Below, piece after piece: positions 53,726 through 62,179 of a stretch of DNA of 64,000 bases. Both the position numbers and the translations under genes were made by a program. Source of the DNA: Candidatus Rokuibacteriota bacterium (GTDB lineage Bacteria > Methylomirabilota > Methylomirabilia > Rokubacteriales > CSP1-6); assembly GCA_003220265.1 (NCBI GenBank), contig QHRW01000117.1, positions 1-64,000 of the forward strand. Reading direction: 5' to 3'. The notes beneath the pieces were generated by a model. That model searched no databases. It was not told where the DNA came from and saw nothing but the letters and a program-made list of their open reading frames with translations. Position 1 is the stretch's first letter; each line of letters opens with the position of its first letter.

Positions 53726-55308
53726 CAGCGCCCCGCTCGCCGCCACACCGACCAGGCGCCCTGCTCCCACACGCGTGCGAAGTCGGCGGGCGGCGGCGCC
53801 GCGATGCGGCCGAGGCCGGGATCGACGATCACGAAGTCGGCGTCGAGCCGCCGCCCGAGCTCGAACCAGCACGCGGAGGCGCCGGTCGCCCGGCACGCCG
53901 CGCGCTCGCGGTCGAGGGCGTACCACTCGGTCAGCGGTCCGCTCCCGGCCAGGAACATCAGCGCGCCGTCCTTCCAGGACCCGGTGATGGAGCGCCGCGT
54001 ACGCAGCCGGAACTCGCCGTCATCGGTCATGAACAGCGCCGATGGCGGCGTCGTGCTGGCCCAGCGCCAGAGCGCCGGGCGCGCCGCAGTATCCGCGGCC
54101 ACGGCGGCCGCCGGCGCCGGTCCCATGCCCAGCGCGTGCTTGACCGTCGCGCGCGTCTCCCACGAGACGGCGTGGATCACCTCGGCCGGCGGCACGAGCG
54201 ACAGCAGCAGGAGCGCGACGACGGCCGCGCGCGCCGCCGCCGTGCGGCGGTCGAGCCAGCGCGCGTACGTGAGAGCGAGGCCGCCGAGGAGGATCGGGTA
54301 GAGCAGGCGGAGGATGCGGAGCTGCTGGATGTCCGCGTACGGCCGGTCGAGCGCGACGCCGACCGCCTGGATCAGCGCGGTGCCGCCGAAGCCGAGCGCG
54401 AGCGCCGCCCCCATCACCGGCTGGAGCGGCGTCAGTACGGGATTCGCCTCCGTCCGGCGCCGCCACGCGAGCCACGCCGCCAGGGGCAGCGCCATGTGGA
54501 AGGCGACGGAGAGAAGCGCATTCGGCGCGATCGGGTAGAGCAGGTAGGGAAACCGGTAGTCGAGCGCCGCCCGCACCGTCGCCGGTGCGCCGCCGCCCTC
54601 GCGTCCCCCGAAGAACGGCACCAGGTAGGGCAGCGCGGCGACGACGAACAGCGCCACGCCGAGCGCCACCTGGACGAGCGCGCGCGGCCGGCAGCGCTCG
54701 CGCCACAAGTGGGCAAGCGCCGTCACCTGCGCGAGCTGGTAGGCCGAGACCGGATGGACGTTGAAGAGCACGCCGAGCAGCGCCCAGTAGCCGGCCACCG
54801 CCGGCCGCGCGCGCCACCAGAGAAAGAGCAGGAGCAGCAGCGGCGTCAGCCCGGCCAGGATCGTGCGCGTCGCCGCCGACGACAGGCCGTCGAACCCCCA
54901 CACCTCGCCGCCGAGCGCGTTGCGCAGCGTGAGCGCGCCCAGCGTGGCGAGCGCGGCCGCCAGCACCCGGCCGCTGACGACGCGGAAGAAGACGTAGTGG
55001 CCCACGATGAAGAGCGCGCCCATGAGCCATCCGAGCCACGAGAGCGCCCGCTCGACGTCGCCGCCCAGCCGGCGGGCCAGCGCGGCCTGTGCGTCGAGGA
55101 ACCACGGCACGTGCAGGAGATCGGGATCGTAGCGATAGAGCGCGTCCCGCGCGAGGAGCCCGGGCGAGAGCTTCTTGGCGACGAGCAGGTTGTAGGCGTT
55201 CTGGTCGCCGCGCAGGTCGGGATCGCCGAGCAGGACGAGGCCGCCGGCCAGCGCCAGCGCCACGAGCACAACGACGACGGCCTCGCCGACGCGGCGGGGC
55301 GCGATCAG
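53725..55308 (-). CDS. Large polytopic membrane protein (GT-C-like)
   Basis: A 527-residue protein with about ten to twelve hydrophobic helices and a soluble C-terminal domain of about 130 residues. Following helix 1 is an acidic periplasmic loop DPDLRGDQNAYNLLVAKKL, reminiscent of GT-C glycosyltransferases that use polyprenyl-phosphate sugars, but no family motif is certain. The likely start is CTG 55308 overlapping the GT2 stop as CTGA; GTG 55269 or nearby is an alternative that still keeps helix 1. It lies next to a dolichyl-phosphate-mannose-synthase-like GT2, which fits. Confidence 0.75.
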   Translation of the reverse strand: MIAPRRVGEAVVVVLVALALAGGLVLLGDPDLRGDQNAYNLLVAKKLSPGLLARDALYRYDPDLLHVPWFLDAQAALARRLGGDVERALSWLGWLMGALFIVGHYVFFRVVSGRVLAAALATLGALTLRNALGGEVWGFDGLSSAATRTILAGLTPLLLLLFLWWRARPAVAGYWALLGVLFNVHPVSAYQLAQVTALAHLWRERCRPRALVQVALGVALFVVAALPYLVPFFGGREGGGAPATVRAALDYRFPYLLYPIAPNALLSVAFHMALPLAAWLAWRRRTEANPVLTPLQPVMGAALALGFGGTALIQAVGVALDRPYADIQQLRILRLLYPILLGGLALTYARWLDRRTAAARAAVVALLLLSLVPPAEVIHAVSWETRATVKHALGMGPAPAAAVAADTAARPALWRWASTTPPSALFMTDDGEFRLRTRRSITGSWKDGALMFLAGSGPLTEWYALDRERAACRATGASACWFELGRRLDADFVIVDPGLGRIAAPPPADFARVWEQGAWSVWRRAGR

Positions 55309-56009
55309 CGGCGAACGCGCGGCCGGGCCCACTCCCGCACCAGGAGGCCGAGGAACTTCAGGCCCACCGGGATCGCGTTGAGCTTGGAGACTCCGCGGCC
55401 GATGCGCGCCGACTCCTGCGTGGGGAACTCCAGCACGCGAAGCCCGAGCTGCAGCGCCCGGATCGACATCTGGAACTCGATGGCGTAGCCCTCGGCGTCC
55501 GGGGCCAGCCGGCGGAAGGCCGACCGCGTCACGCCGCGGTAGCCATTGATCGTGTCGTGGATGTGGGTGCCGCGGCGCGCGCACAGCACGTTGACCAGCC
55601 ACGTGAAGAGGAGGTTGCCCCAGCGCCGGCTCGCGAAGAGGAACTTGTCGTCGTCCTCCGAGCGCGCGCCCGGCATGAAGCGCGAGGCGATCACCATGTC
55701 GTACCCGGCCGCCAGCCCCTCGATGATGCGCGGGATGTCGCCGGGATCCTCGTTGCCATCGGGGCTGAAGAAGATGAGGCGCTCGTGGCGGGCGTGCTCG
55801 ACCGCCAGGCGGAACGCCTCGCCGCGGCCGCGCCGCGCCTGGCGGATCACGCGCATGCCGCGCGCGGCGAAGAACTCGAGCGTGCCGTCGGTGGAGCCGC
55901 CGTCCACGACGAGGATCTCCTCCAGACAGTGCGTCGGCAGCTTGGGGATCATCGCCGTCACGCCATCGATCTCGTTGAGCGTGAGGACGACGAGCGTGAC
56001 GGGCGTCAC
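55305..56009 (-). CDS. GT2 glycosyltransferase (polyprenyl-phosphate sugar synthase-like)
   Basis: A 234-residue GT-A enzyme without transmembrane helices: LVVLTLNEIDGVTAMIPKL, VVDGGSTDGTLEFF, FFSPDGNEDPGDIPRIIEGL (DXD region) and SRFMPGARSEDDD. The pattern is that of DPM1/undecaprenyl-phosphate-sugar synthases, which load a polyprenyl carrier for GT-C enzymes such as the neighbour downstream. GTG 56009 overlaps the epimerase stop (GTGA). Confidence 0.88.
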   Translation of the reverse strand: MTPVTLVVLTLNEIDGVTAMIPKLPTHCLEEILVVDGGSTDGTLEFFAARGMRVIRQARRGRGEAFRLAVEHARHERLIFFSPDGNEDPGDIPRIIEGLAAGYDMVIASRFMPGARSEDDDKFLFASRRWGNLLFTWLVNVLCARRGTHIHDTINGYRGVTRSAFRRLAPDAEGYAIEFQMSIRALQLGLRVLEFPTQESARIGRGVSKLNAIPVGLKFLGLLVREWARPRVRR

Positions 56010-56953
56010 CGGGCCCCCGCCGTCCGCTGCGCGCGATACCACGCGATCGTCCGCGCCAGGCCCTCGCGGAAGCCCACCTCGGCCTCGAAGCCGAGCTCGC
56101 GCTTGGCGCGCGAGACGTCGGCGCTGCGCCGCCGCTGACCGCTGGGGCGCGAACCGTCGAAGACCAGGCGGCCGCGATAGCCGGTGAGCTCGGCCAGCAG
56201 GCCGGCCAGGTCGCGGATCGAGATCTCGAAGCCGGCGCCGAGGTTCACGGGCTCGGGCGCGTCGTAGCGCTCGGCGGCCAGCACGAGGCCGCGCGCGGCG
56301 TCGTCGACGTAGAGGAACTCGCGGGTGGCGAGACCGTCACCCCACACGACCAGCTCGGGCGCGCCCCCCTCGACGGCCTCCAGCATCCGCCGGATGAGCG
56401 CGGCCACCACGTGCGAGCGGTCCGGATCGAAATGGTCGCCGGGCCCGTAGAGGTTCATCACGAGCAGGTGCACGGCGTTGAAGCCGTACTGCGCGCGGTA
56501 GGCCTGGCCCTGCACCAGCATCATCCGCTTGGCGAGGCCGTAGGGGCCGTTGGAGGGCTCGGGGTAGCCGTCCCACAGCGCGTCCTCGCGAAACGGCACC
56601 TCGGCATGCTCCGGATAGGCGCACACCGAGCCGGCGCCGACGAACTTCGCGACGCCCGCCAGCCGCGCCTGCTCCATCACCAGCGTGCTCATGAGCGCGT
56701 TGACATAGAACGTGCGGCCCGGGTTGGCCAGGTTGTAGGCGATGCCGCCGACCTCGGCGGCCAGGTGGAAGACGACCTCCGGACGATGCTCGGCGAACAG
56801 CCGCGCCACGTCCGCCTCGCGCAGGAGATCGTAGTCGGCGCGCGGGGGCGCCACCAGCGTCGCGCAGCGGGCCTCCCGCAGCCGCGCGAGCAGCGCGCGG
56901 CCGAGGAAGCCCCCGCCGCCGGTGACGAGGACGCGCGCGCCCGCCAGCGTCAC
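56006..56953 (-). CDS. NAD-dependent epimerase (GDP-L-fucose synthase-like)
   Basis: A 315-residue extended SDR. ARVLVTGGGGFLGRALLARL binds NADP; GSVCAYPEHAEVPF, GPYGLAKRMM (Tyr/Lys) and MNLYGPGDHFDPDRSHVV follow the GDP-fucose synthase order, and REFLYVDDAARGLVL ends the active site. It would give GDP-6-deoxysugar for the polysaccharide. GTG 56953 overlaps the upstream stop (GTGA); ATG 56959 is equally possible. Confidence 0.87.
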   Translation of the reverse strand: MTLAGARVLVTGGGGFLGRALLARLREARCATLVAPPRADYDLLREADVARLFAEHRPEVVFHLAAEVGGIAYNLANPGRTFYVNALMSTLVMEQARLAGVAKFVGAGSVCAYPEHAEVPFREDALWDGYPEPSNGPYGLAKRMMLVQGQAYRAQYGFNAVHLLVMNLYGPGDHFDPDRSHVVAALIRRMLEAVEGGAPELVVWGDGLATREFLYVDDAARGLVLAAERYDAPEPVNLGAGFEISIRDLAGLLAELTGYRGRLVFDGSRPSGQRRRSADVSRAKRELGFEAEVGFREGLARTIAWYRAQRTAGAR

Positions 56954-58227
56954 GCCCATTTCGTCATGAACTCGTCGATCGTCGTGACGACGTAGGCCCG
57001 GTCGCGCTCGCTGATGGCGTGGTGGTTGCCGATGAAGAACGACTGGCGCATCACCAGCTCGGCGCGCTCCAGCGTGCCCGCGATGCGGTGCGGGAACAGG
57101 CGGATGGCGGGCTGCTCGCGGAAGTTGCCGGCCATGATGGGCCGGGTCGCGATCCCCCGCTTCTCGAGGAAGTCCACGAGCTCGTCGCGCGAGAAGGGGG
57201 CCTGGGGGCGGACGCTGATCGGATAGCCGAACCACACGGAGCGCGAGCCGGCGGTGTCGCGGCCCGGGCACTCGCGCAGCCAGCGCGCGTGGCGGCGGAG
57301 CGCGGCGTTCCAGTGTTCGACGTTGTCGCGGCGGATCTTGATGTAGGGCTCCAGCTTCGGCATCTGGTGGATGCCGAAGGCGCCCTGCAGCTCGGTCGGC
57401 CGCAGGTTGTAGCCTATGTTCACGAACAGGAAGCGCTCGTCGATGGGCGCGTCGGTGATGATCGGGCGCCGCTTGACGTCACGGATCCAGCCGTGGGCGC
57501 GCAGCGTGCGGGCGAGATCGGCCAGCACGGGGTCGTCAGTGACGAGCATGCCGCCCTCGATGGTGCTGATGTGGTGCGAGAAGTAGAAGCTGAACGTGCC
57601 CATCGCGCCGAACGTGCCGACGGGCTTGCCCTCGAAGCGGGCGCCGTGCGCCTCGCAGCTGTCCTCGATCACCACGAGGCCGTGGCGATCGGCCAGCGCG
57701 CCCAGCGCCCGCATGTCGCAGGCGTTGCCGAGCAGGTGGACGGGCAGCATCGCGCGCGTGCGCGGGCCGATGGCGCGGGCGGCGGCGTCGGGATCCATCG
57801 TGAAGGTGTCGAGGTCCACGTCCACGAGGACGGGCACGAGCCCGGCGTTGACGAGCGGGAAGTACGTGGTGGACCAGGCCACGGCCGGCACGATCACCTC
57901 GTCGCCCGGCGCCAGCGGTCGGGGGAACGCGGGATTGACCAGGGCCGAGACGGCCACCAGGTTGGCCGAGGAGCCGGAGTTGACCATCACGGCCTCGGCC
58001 ACGCCGAGATACTCCGCCCAGAGCTGCTCGAAGCGGCGGACCTTGTCCCCCATCGTGACGCGCGTGGACAGCAGCGAGTCGATCGCCTCGTTGACCTCGT
58101 CGGCCCCGTAGGAGGGCACGTGCAGCGGCAGCCGCACGCCGTCGGAGGCGGGCGCCGGCGCCGCCGCCGCGAAGTACTGCTCGACCAGCGCGCGGATGCG
58201 CGCGGCGAGGGCGGCGCGGGACTCTAT
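56950..58227 (-). CDS. DegT/DnrJ/EryC1/StrS sugar aminotransferase (RfbH/perosamine-like)
   Basis: A sugar-nucleotide aminotransferase or 3-dehydrase, 425 residues if begun at 58227. VNSGSSANLVAVSALVNP, EVIVPAVAWSTTYFPLV, VVIEDSCEAHGARFEGK and FSFYFSHHISTIEGGMLV follow the family; the usual PLP lysine of SFxxxKxxxxGEGG is a histidine (FSHHIST), as in RfbH/ColD-type radical-free dehydrases that use PMP. No ATG/GTG/TTG fits: the coding region begins at ATA 58227, overlapping the radical SAM stop as ATAG, or a CTG further up. Confidence 0.85.
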   Translation of the reverse strand: MESRAALAARIRALVEQYFAAAAPAPASDGVRLPLHVPSYGADEVNEAIDSLLSTRVTMGDKVRRFEQLWAEYLGVAEAVMVNSGSSANLVAVSALVNPAFPRPLAPGDEVIVPAVAWSTTYFPLVNAGLVPVLVDVDLDTFTMDPDAAARAIGPRTRAMLPVHLLGNACDMRALGALADRHGLVVIEDSCEAHGARFEGKPVGTFGAMGTFSFYFSHHISTIEGGMLVTDDPVLADLARTLRAHGWIRDVKRRPIITDAPIDERFLFVNIGYNLRPTELQGAFGIHQMPKLEPYIKIRRDNVEHWNAALRRHARWLRECPGRDTAGSRSVWFGYPISVRPQAPFSRDELVDFLEKRGIATRPIMAGNFREQPAIRLFPHRIAGTLERAELVMRQSFFIGNHHAISERDRAYVVTTIDEFMTKWA

Positions 58228-59753
58228 CGGACCGCTCCGCCCGCCAGCCGGCGCCAGCGCCGTCGCGTGAAGAGCACGTCCACGAACCACTTGGCGTAGC
58301 GCGTCTCCTCGCGGCCGGTGAGGAGGGCACGCCCGAGCGCGCGCGCCACGCGCCAGGGCCGGAGCGCGAAGGAGATCACGTAGAAGTTGGCGAACATCCA
58401 CAGCATCGTCCAGTACAGCCGGCGCGAGGAGACGCCGTCGGCGTAGGACGGCGCCTTGGCCGTGTAGAAGTCCATCGGCGAGACGAAGAACGCGTCGTCC
58501 AGCTCCAGCTTGCCCTCGTGCTGCAGGCGCCGGAAGAGCGCGGAGCCCGGATACGGCACGAACTTGGACACGGCCACGTCGTAGACGCCCAGCACCGCCA
58601 TCCGGCGGATGAGGCGCAGCGTCTGGCGCAGCGTGCCGGGCGTGTCGTCGGGGAAGCCGATCACGATGAAGCAGGAGAGCTTGAGCCCGCGCCGCACGGC
58701 CGCGCGCATCGCGGCCAGCATGTGGGCGAGGTCCACCTGCTTCTTCACCGCCTTGAGGATCTCGGGCGAGCCGCTCTCGGGCGCGAAGGCCAGCGCGCGA
58801 CAGCCGGAGCGATAGAGGAGGTCGGCGACCTCCGCGTCGAACACCTCGGCCCGCGTGCCGCTGGGCATCTGCCAGGTGATGTTCAGGTTCCGGCCGATCA
58901 GCTCGCGGCAGAAGTCCACGATCCACTGGCGCTTGACGATGGCCGTGAGGTCCTGGAAGTCGAAGTTCGTCACGCCGTACTCGCGGGCGTAGCGCTCCAT
59001 CTCGTCGGCCAGCAACCGCGGGTTGCGCGCGATCCAGCGCTGCGTCCACATCGCCGGGTTCGAGCAGAACGTGCACTGGAACGGGCAGCCGCGCGTGCCG
59101 AGGATCGGCATCGAGCGCCCGAGGTTGATGCCGTTCGTCTGGTGGCGGTCGATGTACTCGCCGATCGGGAACGACGCCCAGTCCGGCGGGGCGATGGCGT
59201 CCACGTCGCGCCGGCGCTCGGAGAGCCCGGTCGTCGCCACGCGGCCGTTGTCGCGATACGCGATCCCCTTCACCGCGCCCAGCGGGCGGCCGGCCTGCCG
59301 CGCCCGCAGCAGCTCCACGAACGTCTCCTCCCCCTCGCCGAGGACGACGACGTCGAAGGGGCTCGTGGCCAGCACGTGCTCGGGCACCGCGGTGCCGTGC
59401 TCGCCACCCAGCACGAGCAGCGCGCGGGGAAACTTCTCGCGGATGGCCACGGCCACGCGGTGGGTCAGCGGCCACAGCGTGCTGAACATGCACGACACGC
59501 CGATGACGTCGGCCTCCGCGGGAATGCGCCGCACCGTCTCGTCCACCGTCAGGCCCTGCATCATGAAATCGGTGCGATCGGGATACGGCGACACGGCGTC
59601 GAGCGCCGCACCGGTGGCATCGATCACGCGGTAGGCAAAGCCGGCCTCGCGCAGCGCCGCCGCCACGTAGGCGAGCCCCAGCGGCGGGTTCGGCGTGTGC
59701 ATCTGCAATCCGGAGAAGGTCTTGATGCCTGGAGGGTTGACGAGAGCGATCAT
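58224..59753 (-). CDS. B12-binding radical SAM protein
   Basis: A 509-residue enzyme. The N-terminal cobalamin-binding domain starts IALVNPPGIKTFSG and has LGLAYVAAALREAG and VIGVSCMFSTLWP; it lacks the canonical DxHxxG, as in many of this group. The radical SAM CxxxCxxC is GCPFQCTFCSNP. FAPESGSPEILKAVKKQ and FIVIGFPDDTPGTLRQTLRL follow. Such enzymes perform methyl transfer or ring rearrangements. It sits between polysaccharide genes. ATG 59753 is preferred; TTG 59759 is possible. Confidence 0.88.
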   Translation of the reverse strand: MIALVNPPGIKTFSGLQMHTPNPPLGLAYVAAALREAGFAYRVIDATGAALDAVSPYPDRTDFMMQGLTVDETVRRIPAEADVIGVSCMFSTLWPLTHRVAVAIREKFPRALLVLGGEHGTAVPEHVLATSPFDVVVLGEGEETFVELLRARQAGRPLGAVKGIAYRDNGRVATTGLSERRRDVDAIAPPDWASFPIGEYIDRHQTNGINLGRSMPILGTRGCPFQCTFCSNPAMWTQRWIARNPRLLADEMERYAREYGVTNFDFQDLTAIVKRQWIVDFCRELIGRNLNITWQMPSGTRAEVFDAEVADLLYRSGCRALAFAPESGSPEILKAVKKQVDLAHMLAAMRAAVRRGLKLSCFIVIGFPDDTPGTLRQTLRLIRRMAVLGVYDVAVSKFVPYPGSALFRRLQHEGKLELDDAFFVSPMDFYTAKAPSYADGVSSRRLYWTMLWMFANFYVISFALRPWRVARALGRALLTGREETRYAKWFVDVLFTRRRWRRLAGGAVR

Positions 59754-59767
59754 GGGCAATCCACGCG

Positions 59768-59773
59768 ATTATA
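59768..59773 (-). promoter_or_regulatory. -10 promoter element ahead of the radical SAM gene
   Basis: A perfect TATAAT on the minus strand overlapping the stop codon of the upstream glycosyltransferase and ending about 14 bases before ATG 59753. TTCGGC about 18 bases upstream is a weak -35. It may give the radical SAM/DegT part of the locus its own transcription. Confidence 0.4.
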
Positions 59774-60890
59774 CTGTAGCGGCCGCCACGCGCCGAAGCA
59801 GCGCGATCTCGGCGCCGACCAGCACCCCGAGGTCGTAGCGGGCCACCGCCAGCTCGCGCCCGGCGCGTCCGAGCGCCTCGGCCAGCGGTTCGTCGTCCAC
59901 GACGCGCGCGAGACGGTCGGCGAGGTCCGTCGCGCGATGCGGATCGAAGAGCAGCCCGTTGACCCCGTCGCTGACGAGCGAGCGATTGCCCTCGCAGTCG
60001 GAGGCCACGCACGGCACCCCGGCCGCCATCGCCTCGATCAGCACCTTGGGATGGCCTTCGGTGAACGAGGCCAGCACGAACGCGTCGGCCTCCCGGTAGA
60101 CCTCCGGCAGCCGCTCCTGCGGCACCACGCCCTTGAACTCCGTCTCCAGGCCCGCCGCGCGGGCCTGCTCGCGCAGGCGCGCTTCGAGCGGGCCGGCGCC
60201 GACCAGGACGAGCCGCAGCGGCCGCCGGCGCGCGACGGCGGCGGCAGCGGCCACGACCGTCTCGAGGTTCTTCTCGGCCGAGAAGCGGCCCACGTAGAGC
60301 ACGCGCGCCGGCTTGCCCGCTCGTCGCCCGCCGGGCGGGGGCGCGAAGCGCTCCGTGTCCACCCCGTTCGGCACCAGCTCGACGTGGCGGGCCACGCGCG
60401 AGGCGCGCGCCCGCAGCGCCTCGGTGGTGGCGATCACCGCGGCGGCGTGACGCAGGCCAAGGCGCTCGACGGCGGCCTTCAGCAATCGCTTGGGGCCGCG
60501 GCGCGAGAGCTGCGCGTACGAGAAGCCGTAGGTCGTCACGTACGGTACGCCGAACCGCGCGCGCGCGGCCAGCGCCGGCACCGTCCCGGTCACCTGGAAC
60601 ACGCGCAGCACCGCGCACGCCCGCAGCCGCGCGCTCTCGGTCCAGGCCAGCGTGGCGGCGCGGCGGCCGCGGCTCAGCGGGCGCGCCGGCGCGACCACCT
60701 GCGCGTGGGCGAGCAGCGCCGGATCGCGCGTGAACTGCTCGAGCGACTCCACGCGATAGCTGAAGTACAAGACCCGGTCGAAGACCTTGACGTAACGCGC
60801 GAGGTAGCCGTCGAGCAGCCGCCCGGCCTGCCCCGTGGAGGCCAGCTCGCCGAGCCCGCCGCCCAGCGCCGGCAGCAGCCCGAGCGTCAC
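59769..60890 (-). CDS. GT4-family glycosyltransferase
   Basis: A 373-residue GT-B enzyme. RVFQVTGTVPALAARARFGV, VTTYGFSYAQLS and VPNGVDTERFAPP lie in the first half; YVGRFSAEKNLETVVAAAAA, LVGAGPLEARLREQARAAGL and SFTEGHPKVLIEAMAAGVP, with the EX7E pair, in the second. GTG 60890 overlaps the upstream stop (GTGA). Confidence 0.9.
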   Translation of the reverse strand: MTLGLLPALGGGLGELASTGQAGRLLDGYLARYVKVFDRVLYFSYRVESLEQFTRDPALLAHAQVVAPARPLSRGRRAATLAWTESARLRACAVLRVFQVTGTVPALAARARFGVPYVTTYGFSYAQLSRRGPKRLLKAAVERLGLRHAAAVIATTEALRARASRVARHVELVPNGVDTERFAPPPGGRRAGKPARVLYVGRFSAEKNLETVVAAAAAVARRRPLRLVLVGAGPLEARLREQARAAGLETEFKGVVPQERLPEVYREADAFVLASFTEGHPKVLIEAMAAGVPCVASDCEGNRSLVSDGVNGLLFDPHRATDLADRLARVVDDEPLAEALGRAGRELAVARYDLGVLVGAEIALLRRVAAATV

Positions 60891-62179
60891 GCCGCGCGCA
60901 CCGCGGCGTAGAGCGCCAGCAAGCGTTCCACGCTGGCCTCGGACGCGAAGCGCGTCGCCACGCGCCGGCGGGCCGCGGCGCCGAGCCGCGCGGCCAGCGC
61001 GGGCTCGTCGAGCAGGCGCGCGATGGCGGCCGCCAGGGCCGGCGGATCGCGGCGCGGCACGAGCAGGCCGCTGTCAGCGTCCTCGATCAGCTCGGGCGTG
61101 CCACCGACCGCGGTGGCCACGACGGCGCGCCCGGCCGTCATCGCCTCCAGCACGACGCGGCTGAACGCGTCGGGAATCACCGAGGGCACGGCGACGACGT
61201 CGGCCGCCGCGTAGAGGGCCAGCACGTCGGCGTTCGGCAAGCGACCGAGATGGCGGAGCCACGAGACGGCGGGCACGGCCACCTGCCCCTCGCCGACCAG
61301 GACGAACAGCGCGCCGGGATGGCGGGCATGCACACGCTCGGCGGCGGCCAGGAAGTCCGGCGCGCCCTTGCCGGGCGAGAGCTTTCCCACGAAGAGCACG
61401 ATCGGCCCCGCGAGCCCGTGCCGCTGCCGGGCGGCGGCCCCGGCGGCCGGGGTGGACGGCACCTCGAGCGGCGGGATCGTGTAGATCGTCTCCACGCGGC
61501 GGACGCGGTCGAGGAGGCCCGAGCGCCGGTGGATGCCGAGGATCCCGTCGCTGACGCCGACGATGGCGTCGACGCTCGGCAGGAGCCGCTGGCGCACGTA
61601 CGTCGCGTCCAGCCATCCGTAGAGGAACGCCAGGCGCGTGCGCAGCCGGCTCCGGCGGCGGCCGCGCATGTACTCGTCGAAGTAGGCGGGCGCGCACTCG
61701 CGCCAGAGCTTCCGCACGCCGCAGTCGGCGGGGCGCCGATCGGCGGCGTGCAGGCAGACGGGCGTGGGATCGATGAGGCTCGTGTCGCGGATCGTCAGCA
61801 GCAGCGGCCGGCCGGTCAGCGCGCGCGCCAGGACGCCCGGGACGAGCATGTGCTTGTTCTGGACGTGCAGCACGTCCACGCGCTCGGCCCGCGCCAGGCG
61901 CGCGATCTGCAGTCCGGAGACGACGTAGCGCAGCGGGTTGGTGAGCACGCGCTGGGCGTGCGCGGGCGGCCCGGGTGGCCGCGCGCGGACGAACGGCAGC
62001 CGGAAGCGACGGATGCGCATGCCGTCGCGGGCCTCGACGGCCGCGGCGCCCCAGTTGGGCGTGATCACCACGACGTGGTGACCGGATTTCACCAGGGCCC
62101 GGGCGAGCGCCTCCGTGCTGCCTTCCGCGCCGCCCGACGCGTGCGGGGCGAAGAACTCGTTGACCAGCGCGATCCTCAT
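60887..62179 (-). CDS. GT4-family glycosyltransferase
   Basis: A 430-residue GT-B enzyme opening RIALVNEFFAPHASGGAEGS, with VITPNWGAAAVEARDG and VDVLHVQNKHMLVPG in the acceptor half; a cysteine-bearing insertion (CLHAADRRPADCGVRKLWREC) is typical of one GT4 subgroup. The donor half shows FVGKLSPGKGAPDFLAAAER, VLVGEGQVAV and PSVIPDAFSRVVLEAMTAGR. ATG 62179 overlaps the methyltransferase stop (ATGA). Confidence 0.9.
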   Translation of the reverse strand: MRIALVNEFFAPHASGGAEGSTEALARALVKSGHHVVVITPNWGAAAVEARDGMRIRRFRLPFVRARPPGPPAHAQRVLTNPLRYVVSGLQIARLARAERVDVLHVQNKHMLVPGVLARALTGRPLLLTIRDTSLIDPTPVCLHAADRRPADCGVRKLWRECAPAYFDEYMRGRRRSRLRTRLAFLYGWLDATYVRQRLLPSVDAIVGVSDGILGIHRRSGLLDRVRRVETIYTIPPLEVPSTPAAGAAARQRHGLAGPIVLFVGKLSPGKGAPDFLAAAERVHARHPGALFVLVGEGQVAVPAVSWLRHLGRLPNADVLALYAAADVVAVPSVIPDAFSRVVLEAMTAGRAVVATAVGGTPELIEDADSGLLVPRRDPPALAAAIARLLDEPALAARLGAAARRRVATRFASEASVERLLALYAAVRAA

